This document shows, one piece after another, positions 34,553 through 42,999 of a DNA stretch of 64,000 nucleotides. How positions within the stretch are numbered: the first letter of the stretch is position 1; every line of letters begins with the position of its first letter. The position numbers and the translations under genes are program-made. Source of the DNA: Allonocardiopsis opalescens. Lineage in GTDB: Bacteria; Actinomycetota; Actinomycetes; Streptosporangiales; Streptosporangiaceae. The notes under the pieces are model-generated. The model was not told the origin of the DNA, made no database searches, and saw nothing but the letters and a program-made list of their open reading frames with translations. The stretch lies in the NCBI RefSeq assembly GCF_003002095.1, contig NZ_PVZC01000003.1:62001-126000 (forward strand), read 5' to 3'.

Positions 34553-36313
34553 TCAGCCGAGGTACTTGCGGATGAAGGCGATCTCGGCGGCCATCTGGCG
34601 CACGCGTTCCTCCACGACGAGTGAGCCGTGGCCGGCGTCGAAGCGGTACACCTCGTGCGCCTTGCCGAGTTCGGCGAGGCGCTTCAGGTAGTTGTCGATC
34701 TGCCGGATCGGGCAGCGCGGGTCATTGGCCCCGGCCAGCACCAGCACGGGCGCCTTCACCTGCTCGATGTAGGTGATGGGCGAGGACTCCCGATAGCGGT
34801 CCGGCACCTCGTCCGGGCTTCCGCCGAACAGCGAACGGTCGAACGCCTGGAGCGCTTCCATTTCGTCTTCGTATGCCGCGACGTAATCCGCGACCGGCAC
34901 CGCGGCCGCGCCCGCGCTCCATGCGTCTGGGTGGACGCCGAGGCCGAGCAAGGTGAGGAATCCGCCCCACGATCCCCCGGTCAGCGCGATCCGGGCCGGG
35001 TCGGCCTGGCCGGAGGCGACCATCCAGTCGCGCACCGCCCGGATGTCCTCCAGTTCGGTGAGCCCGATGCGGGCTTCGAGCGCGTCCCGCCAGGCGCTGC
35101 CGTAGCCGGTCGAGCCCCGGTAGTTCACCCGCGCCACGGCGTAGCCCTGGTCGACCCAGGCGGCGACGTCGGGCGCGAACTGGTCGGCGTCGTGCGCGGT
35201 GGGGCCGCCGTGCGCGATGAAGACGGTCGGGTACGGGGCGGTGGCCTCGGCCGGCAGCGATATCAGCGCGTGCACGCGTCCGCCGGGCCCGTCGACCCAC
35301 GCGTCGACCGCCGGCACCGAGGGAGGGGCCGCAGGGCCCTCGGCGGTGAGGATGACGCGGCCGTCGGAGGCGCGGACCGCCGGCGGCCGGGCCGAGCTGG
35401 ACCAGGAGTACTCGACCGTGCCGTCGGGTCGGGCGGTGGCCGAGCCGATGGAGCCGGCGGGCGTGTCGATCTCGGTGAGGGCGCCGCCGGCCAGCTCGTA
35501 CCGGAACAGTCGGGTGCGCGCCTGGTACTCGTGCGCGATCAGCAGCGCCGACGCGTCCGGGTACCAGTCGGCGCTGATCTCCCCGGGCAGCTCGATCCGC
35601 GGTTCGAACTCCTCGCCGCTGCCGGGATGCCAGATCAGCGGCGCGCTGCGGCCGCGCCGCTCGTGCAGCACGAGCAGCCGATCGTCGCCGGGCAGCGGGG
35701 CGAAGCCGACGGCCGCCAGGCCCTTGCCCGGACCGTCCCACAGGTCGGCGACGGTGGTGCCGTCGGCGGTGAGCACCCGCAGGGCCGGGTGCCGGCTGTC
35801 GCCGTGCTCGCTGTGCTCGATGGCGATCAGCCGCTCGTCGCGGGAGAGCGCCGCGACGCCGCCGTCCTGCTCGTGGCGGTAGATGAGCCGGGTCGGGCGG
35901 CCGGGCCCGGAGATGTGCACGGTGAAGCCGTCGTCGGTGGAGCCGCCGACCACGGCGGTGCCCGACGCGCCCAGGCACAGGCCGGACGGGTAGGAGGGTT
36001 CCAGGCCGGCCACGGCGGGCTCGTCGGGGCCGCCGGTGAAGGGCTGCCGCCGCCAGACGCCGAACTCGTCGCCGTCGGTGTCGTCGAACCACCACAGCCA
36101 TTCGCCCGAGGGGTCGACGGCTCCGGTGACCGTGCCCTCGGCGCGGTCGGTGACCTGGCGGTGGGTTCCGGATTCTCGGTCCCAGGTGTACAGCTCCCAC
36201 ACTCCGGTGGTGTTGCTGCGGTACAGGTTCCGATGAGGTGCCTGCTCGGCCCACTCGGGCAGTGAGACCCGGGCGGCCCGGAACCGCGCCTTCCAGCGCT
36301 CGTCGTCGACCAT
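34553..36313 (-). CDS. S9-family prolyl oligopeptidase-like peptidase
   Basis: This 586-aa protein has an N-terminal beta-propeller (repeated W/F-D/G blades, residues ~30-340) and a C-terminal alpha/beta-hydrolase domain. The nucleophile elbow is GGSWGGFLTL (Ser), the Asp is in LVLAGANDPRCP and the His is in FDAGHGS. The FIAHGGPTAHDADQF and NYRGSTGYGSAWRDAL segments are typical of the S9C acylaminoacyl-peptidase branch. It is likely cytosolic and cleaves or trims oligopeptides. It begins an accessory block not found at this position in mycobacteria. The ATG at 36313 diverges from the small gene at 36425. Confidence 0.9.
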   Translation of the reverse strand: MVDDERWKARFRAARVSLPEWAEQAPHRNLYRSNTTGVWELYTWDRESGTHRQVTDRAEGTVTGAVDPSGEWLWWFDDTDGDEFGVWRRQPFTGGPDEPAVAGLEPSYPSGLCLGASGTAVVGGSTDDGFTVHISGPGRPTRLIYRHEQDGGVAALSRDERLIAIEHSEHGDSRHPALRVLTADGTTVADLWDGPGKGLAAVGFAPLPGDDRLLVLHERRGRSAPLIWHPGSGEEFEPRIELPGEISADWYPDASALLIAHEYQARTRLFRYELAGGALTEIDTPAGSIGSATARPDGTVEYSWSSSARPPAVRASDGRVILTAEGPAAPPSVPAVDAWVDGPGGRVHALISLPAEATAPYPTVFIAHGGPTAHDADQFAPDVAAWVDQGYAVARVNYRGSTGYGSAWRDALEARIGLTELEDIRAVRDWMVASGQADPARIALTGGSWGGFLTLLGLGVHPDAWSAGAAAVPVADYVAAYEDEMEALQAFDRSLFGGSPDEVPDRYRESSPITYIEQVKAPVLVLAGANDPRCPIRQIDNYLKRLAELGKAHEVYRFDAGHGSLVVEERVRQMAAEIAFIRKYLG

Positions 36314-36424
36314 GCGGCCAGTTAACCAGGCTGCGCATGCGGCCCAATGTGGCCATGGCGCCGAGTCGCGACAAGTGCGCCCAACCGGACACTCTGGTTA
36401 GATTCCTGATACCAAGGTGTGACT

Positions 36425-36571
36425 ATGTCGCAATCAGAGGAGAGCCGGAGAGTGGAGTTCCTCCCGTTGCCCAACGATCTGCTCATGGACGAGCTCTGGG
36501 AGATCATCTCGGAGCCCCCGCCCCCGCCGGACGTCCTGGAGCGCGTCGAGCGACTGCTCGCGGAGCTCTAG
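36425..36571 (+). CDS. Unrecognised 48-aa small acidic protein
   Basis: ATG at 36425 follows AAGGTGTG by about 3-5 nt and opens a 48-codon frame ending TAG. The protein begins MSQSEESRRVEFLPLPNDLL, continues MDELWEIISEPPPPPDVLER and ends VERLLAEL. It is rich in Glu and Leu, with a five-proline run between two predicted amphipathic helices. After the first ten codons nearly every third base is G or C, as in real genes of this genome, which strongly supports coding. It contains no Cys and no obvious RiPP core or maturase neighbour. It shares a 111-bp divergent region with the S9 peptidase. Function unknown; it could be a partner-binding peptide. Confidence 0.65.
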   Translation: MSQSEESRRVEFLPLPNDLLMDELWEIISEPPPPPDVLERVERLLAEL

Positions 36572-37480
36572 CACCTCGACGGCCGCCTCGCGGCTCGCAC
36601 CCCCGGCCGTTCGCCGGATGACGAGGCTCGTCCCCATCCGTCCGATCGGTTCCCGCCGCCGAGCGGCCCTTTTCCCACGCCGTACGCCGGTGACCGACTG
36701 TGGTCAGGCGCACGCAGATGCAAATTCCATCCGGATTGACCACCGCTGACAGCGCGTTGGTGCCCGACTGACCCCCTCTGGCAGTAGGGCACCAACGCGG
36801 CTGTGCCCCTACTTGTCGCCCGGGTTGCGCATCGCAAACGCAAAATGCATTTACGCCTTGATAACCGTCCGGCCATGGGCGCGGGAAAGCCTGCTGAGCT
36901 GCGGCACGAAGCACGTACCAGGCGTTGTAACGTTCTCTCAAGCCGGTCCCGCTGACCCCCCTCTTCCGGCGGGACCGGTCCCATTCCTTCGGCGCGCAGC
37001 GCCAAGCCACCCGCGGGCGATCTCCGCACCGCCACAGCGGCCCGCGGACCCGCCGACAAGGACGCACGGCCGGCCCGACGCGTTCTCCCGAGCCGCCGCC
37101 TTCGCGTCCGCCCCGCGCCGGCCGCTCACCGTACGGCCTCCTTCCCGCTTCCGAGCGCGCCCGCGGCCTTTCCCGTTCGGACGGATATCGCCCGATCACG
37201 CTGCTGCCCCGGCGAGGTCAATCGCACCGGCCGCCCGATTCCGCCGCCCTCGCCACCCTCCGATGTATTCGAATGACAGAGCGGATATACAACCGCGCAC
37301 GTGTTCACGGACCCGTCGCGAACCCACCGCACAAGACCACACGTTTCCCCAGGTGAAGCACGGTTCATATAAATCGCCATATGGATTCGTATGCGTATTG
37401 CGCCGCAGATCCGCTAGCGTTCGGCGCGGCGGACCGAGGGTTCGCGAAATGGACGTGCAGAATAGTGGAGGTATGCCCTC
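36572..37480. other. Non-coding region between small protein and GH29 gene
   Basis: There is no supportable gene in about 0.9 kb. It contains the inverted repeat at 36753-36799 and lower-GC tracts at 36710-36880. An AT-rich promoter-like stretch upstream of the fucosidase gene (about 37350-37400) includes the imperfect dyad TTCATAT ... ATATGGA. Confidence 0.5.
36753..36799. repeat. 13-bp perfect inverted repeat within a larger imperfect dyad
   Basis: CGCGTTGGTGCCC (36753-36765) and GGGCACCAACGCG (36787-36799) face each other across 21 bp. Farther out, GCAGATGCAAATT (~36712) and AAATGCATTT (~36845) lie almost symmetrically about the same centre, giving a ~140-bp imperfect dyad. It could be a terminator, an operator or a remnant of a small inverted-repeat element. 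Confidence 0.6.
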
Positions 37481-38878
37481 ATGTCGGTTTCCAGTGCTGA
37501 GCGGCGGGTCAGGCCGACGTGGTTCGATGACGCGAAACTGGGCGTCATGGTGGTGTGGACGCCCGCCGCGGTCCCGGCCTTCGCGCCCCTTTTCCCGTCT
37601 GCCGCCGACTGGGAGCGGATGACCGACGAGGAGAGCACCGCGCTGCTGCGCGACCACCTCCCCTTCGCGGAGATGTACCTGAACCAGCTGCACATTCCGA
37701 CCAGTGCCACCGCCCGCCACCACGCGGAGCACCATCCCGGCCGCGACTACGACTCCTTCGCGGCCGAGTTCCGCGCCGGACTGCACCGCTGGGATCCGCG
37801 GCCGTGGGCGGAGCTGTTCGCGGCGGCCGGCTGCCGCTACGTGGTGCTCACGGTGAAACACCAGGACGGATTCCTGCTCTGGCCGAGCGCCGCGCCGAAT
37901 CCGCACAAGCGCGCCTGGCAGGCCGAGCGCGACATCGCCGGCGAGCTGGCCGAGGCGGTGCGTGCGCGCGGCATGAGGTTCGGGGTGCTCTACAGCGGCG
38001 GGCTCGACTTCACCTTCACCGAGCCGCCCGCCTCGGACGACTACGAGAATCTGCCGGAGCGGATCGCCCAGGACCCGCGGTACAGCGCCTACGCGGACGC
38101 GCACTGGCGCGAGCTGATCGAGCGCTACCGGCCCTCGGTGCTCTGGAACGACGCGGGCTATCCGGCCGGCGCCCGGGCCGGCGAGCTGATCGCCTGGTAC
38201 CGCGAGCAGGTGCCGGACGGCGTCGTCAACGACCGGTTCGGCCCGCACCCGGCCGGCTCCGAGGAGGAGCTGGCCGATTTCGCGACCCTGGAGTACCAGC
38301 GCGACTACGCGAACGAGGCGCCCGCGGGCCGCGGCTGGGAGTCGTGCCGCGGCCTGGGCTCGTCCTTCGGCTACAACCGCCAGGAGACCGACGGCACCCT
38401 GCCCAGCCGTACCGAGCTCATCCACGAGTTCGTGGACTGCGTCGCCCACGGCGGCAACTTCCTGCCCGCCGTCGGCCCGACCGCGAGCGGCCGCATCCCA
38501 TGGATCCAGGCCGAGCGGCTGCTCGCGCTCGGCTGGTGGCTGCGCGAGAACGGCGAGGCCGTCTACGGGACGCGTCCCTGGCTGCGCGCCGCCGGCACCA
38601 CCCGGGACGGCCTCGGCGTCCGCTACACCCGGTCCGCCGACGCGGTCCACGCGATCGTGCTCGGCACCCCCGCCGCCGCCCGGGTGGAGCTGGACGTGAC
38701 CGTCGACGACGCAGCCGCCGTCACCCTGGCCGGCGACCGGTCCCCGCTCGAATGGGCGCCGACCGGGCACGGGGTCGCGGTGCGCCTGCCCGAGGTCCCC
38801 GATGAGCGGCCCGCGCTGGTCCTGCGGATCTCGCCCGCCGAGGCGGTGCGTCCGGTCGCGGCCGAGCGGGCGCGATGA
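37481..38878 (+). CDS. GH29 alpha-L-fucosidase-like protein
   Basis: This 465-aa glycoside hydrolase family 29 protein has the nucleophile region SVLWNDAGYP (Asp) and the family motif region VVLTVKHQDGFLLWPS. Two sugar-binding positions differ from classic enzymes. The HW of the FGIFxHWG motif is VW here (LGVMVVWTPAAVP), and the second His of KHHDGF is Gln. Activity on fucose is therefore uncertain. No signal peptide is seen, so the enzyme appears intracellular. The ATG at 37481 follows GGAGG by about 9 nt. No transporter or other sugar gene is adjacent. Confidence 0.82.
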   Translation: MSVSSAERRVRPTWFDDAKLGVMVVWTPAAVPAFAPLFPSAADWERMTDEESTALLRDHLPFAEMYLNQLHIPTSATARHHAEHHPGRDYDSFAAEFRAGLHRWDPRPWAELFAAAGCRYVVLTVKHQDGFLLWPSAAPNPHKRAWQAERDIAGELAEAVRARGMRFGVLYSGGLDFTFTEPPASDDYENLPERIAQDPRYSAYADAHWRELIERYRPSVLWNDAGYPAGARAGELIAWYREQVPDGVVNDRFGPHPAGSEEELADFATLEYQRDYANEAPAGRGWESCRGLGSSFGYNRQETDGTLPSRTELIHEFVDCVAHGGNFLPAVGPTASGRIPWIQAERLLALGWWLRENGEAVYGTRPWLRAAGTTRDGLGVRYTRSADAVHAIVLGTPAAARVELDVTVDDAAAVTLAGDRSPLEWAPTGHGVAVRLPEVPDERPALVLRISPAEAVRPVAAERAR

Positions 38879-38924
38879 CGGCCGCGCGATCCGCCCGGCC
38901 GCACCGGGCGGGTTCCGGCTCCCG

Positions 38925-39203
38925 TCAGTGGTCCGCCCGGCGCCGGGCGTTCGCCCACAGCGCCCAGCACGGCACCGACGCCGCCAGCGGGTAGAAGGCG
39001 CCGGCCAGCACGTCCGCCCGCGCCAGCCGGCAGTCGTCCCGGTACTGGTAGGAGGTGCGCTCGAAGGCGGTCGGATACTCGATCAGCGGCGGGCATTCCG
39101 AGTCGATGCTCTCTTCGCGCCCCTGAGGCGTGGCGAACAGCATCATGCCGACCGCCGCCCCCCAGAGCGCGACCGCGAGGCAGCCCCACACAATGCGCCA
39201 CAT
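38925..39203 (-). CDS. Hypothetical small membrane protein
   Basis: This 92-aa protein begins MWRIVWGCLAVALWGAAVGM, a membrane helix. A Cys-containing extracytoplasmic loop follows (SECPPLIEYP ... YRDDCRLARAD) and then a second helix (GAFYPLAASVPCWALWANA) with a basic tail. The two loop cysteines could form a disulfide. The ATG at 39203 has AAAGGGG about 5 nt upstream. It converges with the GH29 gene. No family recognised. Confidence 0.6.
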   Translation of the reverse strand: MWRIVWGCLAVALWGAAVGMMLFATPQGREESIDSECPPLIEYPTAFERTSYQYRDDCRLARADVLAGAFYPLAASVPCWALWANARRRADH

Positions 39204-39454
39204 ATCGACCCCTTTCCGACGCGCCGCACAGCCTGTCAGACGGAGGGTCGGGGATGCCGCCGTTCTTAGGAAACTCATAACGGCCGCCGCGGCGGGGCGT
39301 CAGGGCTCCGGCGGCCGCGCCTGCGGAGGATCGCGCCCGCCGTCCTGCCGGTCCGGTGCGGGAAGGACCACCGCCGACCGTGCGCACAGCGGGACGGCCC
39401 CCGGGAATGTCGTCCTCCCGGAGAGCCGTCCCTGCGGTTGCGCGTCCGCACGGG

Positions 39455-40087
39455 TCACCGCGCGCCGGCCGCCTCGCGGAGCCGGTCGTAGACGAGCACC
39501 AGGGCGCCGGTGTCCGTGCTGGTCACATTGGTCAGGCTCCAGGAGGTCGACGGGAAGCCCTGGTCGAACATCCGGATCCCTCCGCCGGACAGCTCCGGGC
39601 AGAGGACCATCGTGATCCGGTCGATCTCGTCGACGGCCAGCAGCGCCCGGATCAGGCTGAGGCTGTTCTGGACGACGATGTCCCCGCCGTCACGCCCGCG
39701 CAGCTCCCGGACCACTTCGGCCGGGTCGCCGCTGACGATCCGGGCGCCGGACCAGTCCGTTCCGGTCAGCGTGGTGGAGAACACGACCTTCTCCACCTGG
39801 TCCAGCCACTGCCCGTAGGCGCGGTCGCGCGGATCGGCGTTCTCGTCGCGGCCGACCGCGGGCCAGTAGCCGCGGAAGCCCTCGTAGTTGCGCCGGCCGA
39901 GCAGCGCCGTGGTGCCGCCGTTGACGATCTGGGTGAGCACGTCCCTGGCCTGGTCGCTGACCGCGTGCCGGGCCACCCAGCTCATGTCGCCCGCGCCGCC
40001 CGGCCCGGTCACGTAGCCGTCCAGGGACATGCTGAAGTTCGCCACCACGGTCCGTCCGCCGGTGTTCTTCGCGGCCGTCTCGGTCAT
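39455..40087 (-). CDS. RibD C-terminal / dihydrofolate-reductase-fold protein
   Basis: This 210-aa reductase-fold protein begins with VVANFSMSLDGYVTGPGG, the usual start of stand-alone RibD_C proteins. It continues with LLGRRNYEGFRGYWP, KVVFSTTL and GGDIVVQNSLSLIRALL, then ITMVLCPELSGGGIRMFDQG. It probably binds NADPH and reduces a pterin- or flavin-like or other small molecule. The ATG follows AGAGGAACT by 3-4 nt. It diverges from the LuxR regulator across a short region with an operator-like palindrome, so it is a likely target of that regulator. Confidence 0.85.
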   Translation of the reverse strand: MTETAAKNTGGRTVVANFSMSLDGYVTGPGGAGDMSWVARHAVSDQARDVLTQIVNGGTTALLGRRNYEGFRGYWPAVGRDENADPRDRAYGQWLDQVEKVVFSTTLTGTDWSGARIVSGDPAEVVRELRGRDGGDIVVQNSLSLIRALLAVDEIDRITMVLCPELSGGGIRMFDQGFPSTSWSLTNVTSTDTGALVLVYDRLREAAGAR

Positions 40088-40150
40088 CGCAGTTCCTCTC
40101 GGTCTCGCTCGGTACTGTGATCGATGGTGGCCGGGGAGCCGTGCCGGGAC

Positions 40151-40168
40151 ATCTGCCGACTGGCAGAT
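40151..40168. promoter_or_regulatory. Operator-like palindrome between reductase and LuxR regulator
   Basis: ATCTGCC and GGCAGAT are perfect inverted 7-mers separated by 4 bp (ATCTGCCGACTGGCAGAT). They lie 64 bp upstream of the reductase start and 31 bp before the preferred LuxR start. A third half-site GGCAGA occurs at about 40182. Confidence 0.5.
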
Positions 40169-40198
40169 ATTCCGGAACGGGTGGCAGACTCATCGGCC

Positions 40199-42844
40199 AT
40201 GGTGATCCACCTTCCGGCGGACCTGTCCTCGTTCGTCGGGCGGGCGGCCGAACTGGAGTCGGTCGTCCAGGCGCTGGCCGGCGGCCGGCTGCTCACGCTG
40301 GCCGGTCCCGGGGGCTGCGGCAAGACCCGGCTGGCGGTCCGGGCCGCGCGGCGGGCCTCCGGCGGCGGCGCCGTCTGGGTCGACCTGTCCGAGGAGTCCC
40401 GCGACGAGCAGGTGGTGCAGCGGGTCGCCGAGGCGCTGGGGGTGCCGGTGCCGCGTTCGGATCCGGCCGCCGCGGTGGCCGCCCTGGCGGACGGCCCGGC
40501 CATGGTCGTGATCGACAACTGCGAGCAGGTGCGCGCCGGCGCGGCGGAGTTCGCCGAGGCCGCGCTGCGCCGGTGCCCCGGGCTGACCGTCCTGGCCACC
40601 AGCCGGGAGCCCCTCGGGGTCGCCGGGGAACGGGTCTGGCGGGTGGCGCCGATGGTGCTGGCCGAGGCGGTCGAGTTGCTCCTGGAGCGGTCCGGCGCCG
40701 ACGCCGCCGACCAGGCGGCGCGGGCCGCGGCCCGCCGGATCTGCGAGCGGCTCGACCGGCTGCCGCTCGCCCTGGAGCTGACCGCCTCGTGGGCCGGCAC
40801 CCTCTCGCTGCCCGAGATCGCGGAGATGCTGGGCGGCGGTGCCGATCAGCTGCTGCTGGACGGCGGTCGGCGGTCGGCCCCGTTCCGGCAGCGCACCCTG
40901 GCGGACTCGATGGACTGGAGCCACCGGCTGCTCACCGGTGATGAACGCGTGCTGCTGCGCCGGCTCGCGCCCTTCCAGCAGTTCGGCGTCGACGCGGTGC
41001 GGGCGCTGGCCGGAGACGGGCAGGGCGGCGGGATGCTCCGTGCGCTGCGCGGCCTGATCGACAAGTCCCTGGTCGTCTGCGACGTGTCCGGGCCGCGGGC
41101 GCGGCACCGCATGCTGGCCGTCGTGGCGGAGTACGCGCTGGCCAGACTGCGCGAGGCGGGCGAGGAGACCCAGGCCAGGCATCAGCATGCGCGCGTCCAA
41201 CTGGATCTGCTGCGGGCGCTCGCGCCGCTGGCCGCCACCGACAAGGACCGGTGGCGGGAGCGGGTGCGGGAGTTCCGGGCGGATCTGCTGGCCGCGGCGG
41301 AGTGGTGCCTGGCGGGGGGTGACGCCGACCTCGGCCGCCGGCTGTGCGTCGCGGCGGCGTGGTGGTGGCACCTGACCGGCGACCGGGCGGGGCGGCGGCT
41401 GCTCCGGCGCGCCGCCGAGCTGGATCCGGGCGGCGACCAGGCGCTGCAGGGCCGGGTGCTGGTCTCGCTCGCGCTGGTCGGCGAGGTGGTGCAGCCCGAC
41501 GCGGAGACCTTCGCGGCCGCGGAGCGGGCCGCGGTGCTCGGCGGGCAGGCCGGTGATCCGGGTACGGTGCTGCTGGCGCAGCAGCTGGTCGCGATCGGCC
41601 TGCTGCACTCGGATCTGGCGGCCGCACGCGAGCTGGCGCTGCGCACCCACCGCGAGGCCGCCGCCGCGGGCGACGCGTTCAGCCGTGATGCCAGCGGAGT
41701 GCTGGTCGGGCTGGTCGACCAGTTGGGCGAGAACCACGCCGACGCGTGCGAGTGGCTGGAGCGGTCCGCGGTGTCGCTGCTGCGCCGCGGCGACCGGGGC
41801 ATCGCCGCCACCGGGCTCGCCGCCCTGGCCGTCGGCAAGTCGCACACCGGGGAGCTGGAGCGGGCCGAGCGGACCGCGGTCCGCGCCAGGGAGGCCGCCG
41901 CGCCGCTGCGCGACTTCGCCCGCAGCGGCACCGCCGCCTGGGGCCTGGCGCGGGTCGTCGCCCTGCGGGGCCGGCTGGACGAGGCCGAGGCGGTCATGGA
42001 CGAGCTGCAGCGGGTGATCGACGAGGCGTCGCCGGCTCCCTACGTCCCCGGCTGGTCGGCGACCCGCGCCCGGGTCGCCCTGTGGCGCGGGGCCGTGCCG
42101 CAGGCGCTGGACTGGTGCGAGCGGGAGCGGCACGCGGTCACCCCCGACCTGCTGCTCGTCCACGCGGCCGCACTGCGGCTGGCCGGGGACGCGGACGCGT
42201 CCCGGCGCAGGCTGGAGCAGGCCGAGGCCGCGCCGACCCTGGACGGGATGCCGCATCTGCGGGCCGGGGCGCTGGCCGAGCGCGCCCGGCTGCTCGCTCC
42301 CGCGGATCCGGCGGCGGCCGCCGCCCTGCACCGGGACGCACTGCGGATCCGGCTCGATCACGGCCTCGTCCTCGGCTGCGTCGACAGCCTGGAGGCCCTG
42401 GCACCGCTGGCCGGCACGCCGGAGCGGACCGGGCTGCTGCTGGGCGCGGCCGACCGGGCCCGCCGCGAGACCGGTTACCGCGCCGGACGTCCGGTGCTGC
42501 CCGAGGGGCCCGAGTACGCCACGGCCCTGGACCGGGGCCGCGCCCTCCCGTTGGACCAGGCGGCCGACCGGGCTTTGAGGGGCCGCCGCGCCGCCCGGCC
42601 GGTGACCGGCTGGGCCAGCCTCACGCCGGCCGAACGCTCGGTGGCCGAGCTCGCCGTCCGCGGACTCAGCAACCCCCAGATCGCGGCGGAGCTGTTCATC
42701 GGCCGCGGCACGGTGAAGACCCACCTCTCGCACGCCTACGCCAAGCTCGGCGTGGCCAACCGCACCGAACTGGCCCGCAGCCGCCCGCCGGACCGGCGCC
42801 AGCAGGCGGCAGGCGAGCGCATGCGAAAGACGCCACCTCCGTGA
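40199..42844 (+). CDS. LuxR-family ATPase regulator (NB-ARC-like + HTH)
   Basis: This 881-aa regulator has an N-terminal STAND-type ATPase with Walker A TLAGPGGCGKTRLAVRAARR, sensor region VVIDNCEQVRAG, TVLATSREPLGVAGERVW and RLPLALELTA. A long TPR-like helical middle follows, then a C-terminal LuxR HTH: LTPAERSVAELAVRGLSNPQ, then IAAELFIGRGTVKTHLSHAY. The layout fits the AfsR/LAL-related family in which ATP and a ligand control DNA binding. The ATG at 40199 is preferred over one at 40124, because the palindrome at 40151-40168 would otherwise be coding. It probably controls the divergent reductase gene. Confidence 0.87.
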   Translation: MVIHLPADLSSFVGRAAELESVVQALAGGRLLTLAGPGGCGKTRLAVRAARRASGGGAVWVDLSEESRDEQVVQRVAEALGVPVPRSDPAAAVAALADGPAMVVIDNCEQVRAGAAEFAEAALRRCPGLTVLATSREPLGVAGERVWRVAPMVLAEAVELLLERSGADAADQAARAAARRICERLDRLPLALELTASWAGTLSLPEIAEMLGGGADQLLLDGGRRSAPFRQRTLADSMDWSHRLLTGDERVLLRRLAPFQQFGVDAVRALAGDGQGGGMLRALRGLIDKSLVVCDVSGPRARHRMLAVVAEYALARLREAGEETQARHQHARVQLDLLRALAPLAATDKDRWRERVREFRADLLAAAEWCLAGGDADLGRRLCVAAAWWWHLTGDRAGRRLLRRAAELDPGGDQALQGRVLVSLALVGEVVQPDAETFAAAERAAVLGGQAGDPGTVLLAQQLVAIGLLHSDLAAARELALRTHREAAAAGDAFSRDASGVLVGLVDQLGENHADACEWLERSAVSLLRRGDRGIAATGLAALAVGKSHTGELERAERTAVRAREAAAPLRDFARSGTAAWGLARVVALRGRLDEAEAVMDELQRVIDEASPAPYVPGWSATRARVALWRGAVPQALDWCERERHAVTPDLLLVHAAALRLAGDADASRRRLEQAEAAPTLDGMPHLRAGALAERARLLAPADPAAAAALHRDALRIRLDHGLVLGCVDSLEALAPLAGTPERTGLLLGAADRARRETGYRAGRPVLPEGPEYATALDRGRALPLDQAADRALRGRRAARPVTGWASLTPAERSVAELAVRGLSNPQIAAELFIGRGTVKTHLSHAYAKLGVANRTELARSRPPDRRQQAAGERMRKTPPP

Positions 42845-42865
42845 TCGGAAGTGGCGTCTGAGCTG

Positions 42866-42939
42866 TCGGGGTGGCGGGATTTGAACCCACGACCTCTTCG
42901 TCCCGAACGAAGCGCGCTGCCAAGCTGCGCTACACCCCG
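42866..42939 (-). tRNA. tRNA-Pro (anticodon CGG)
   Basis: The minus strand folds as a 74-nt cloverleaf. The acceptor stem is CGGGGTG/CACCCCG, the anticodon arm CTTCG-TTCGGGA-CGAAG has anticodon CGG, and the T-arm contains GGTTCAAATCC. The discriminator base is A; no CCA is encoded. Confidence 0.97.
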
Positions 42940-42999
42940 TGTGCCATCAGCAGTCTAGCCGAACCGGGGAGTGGTCGCGTCCCAATATGGGCGGGAGGC

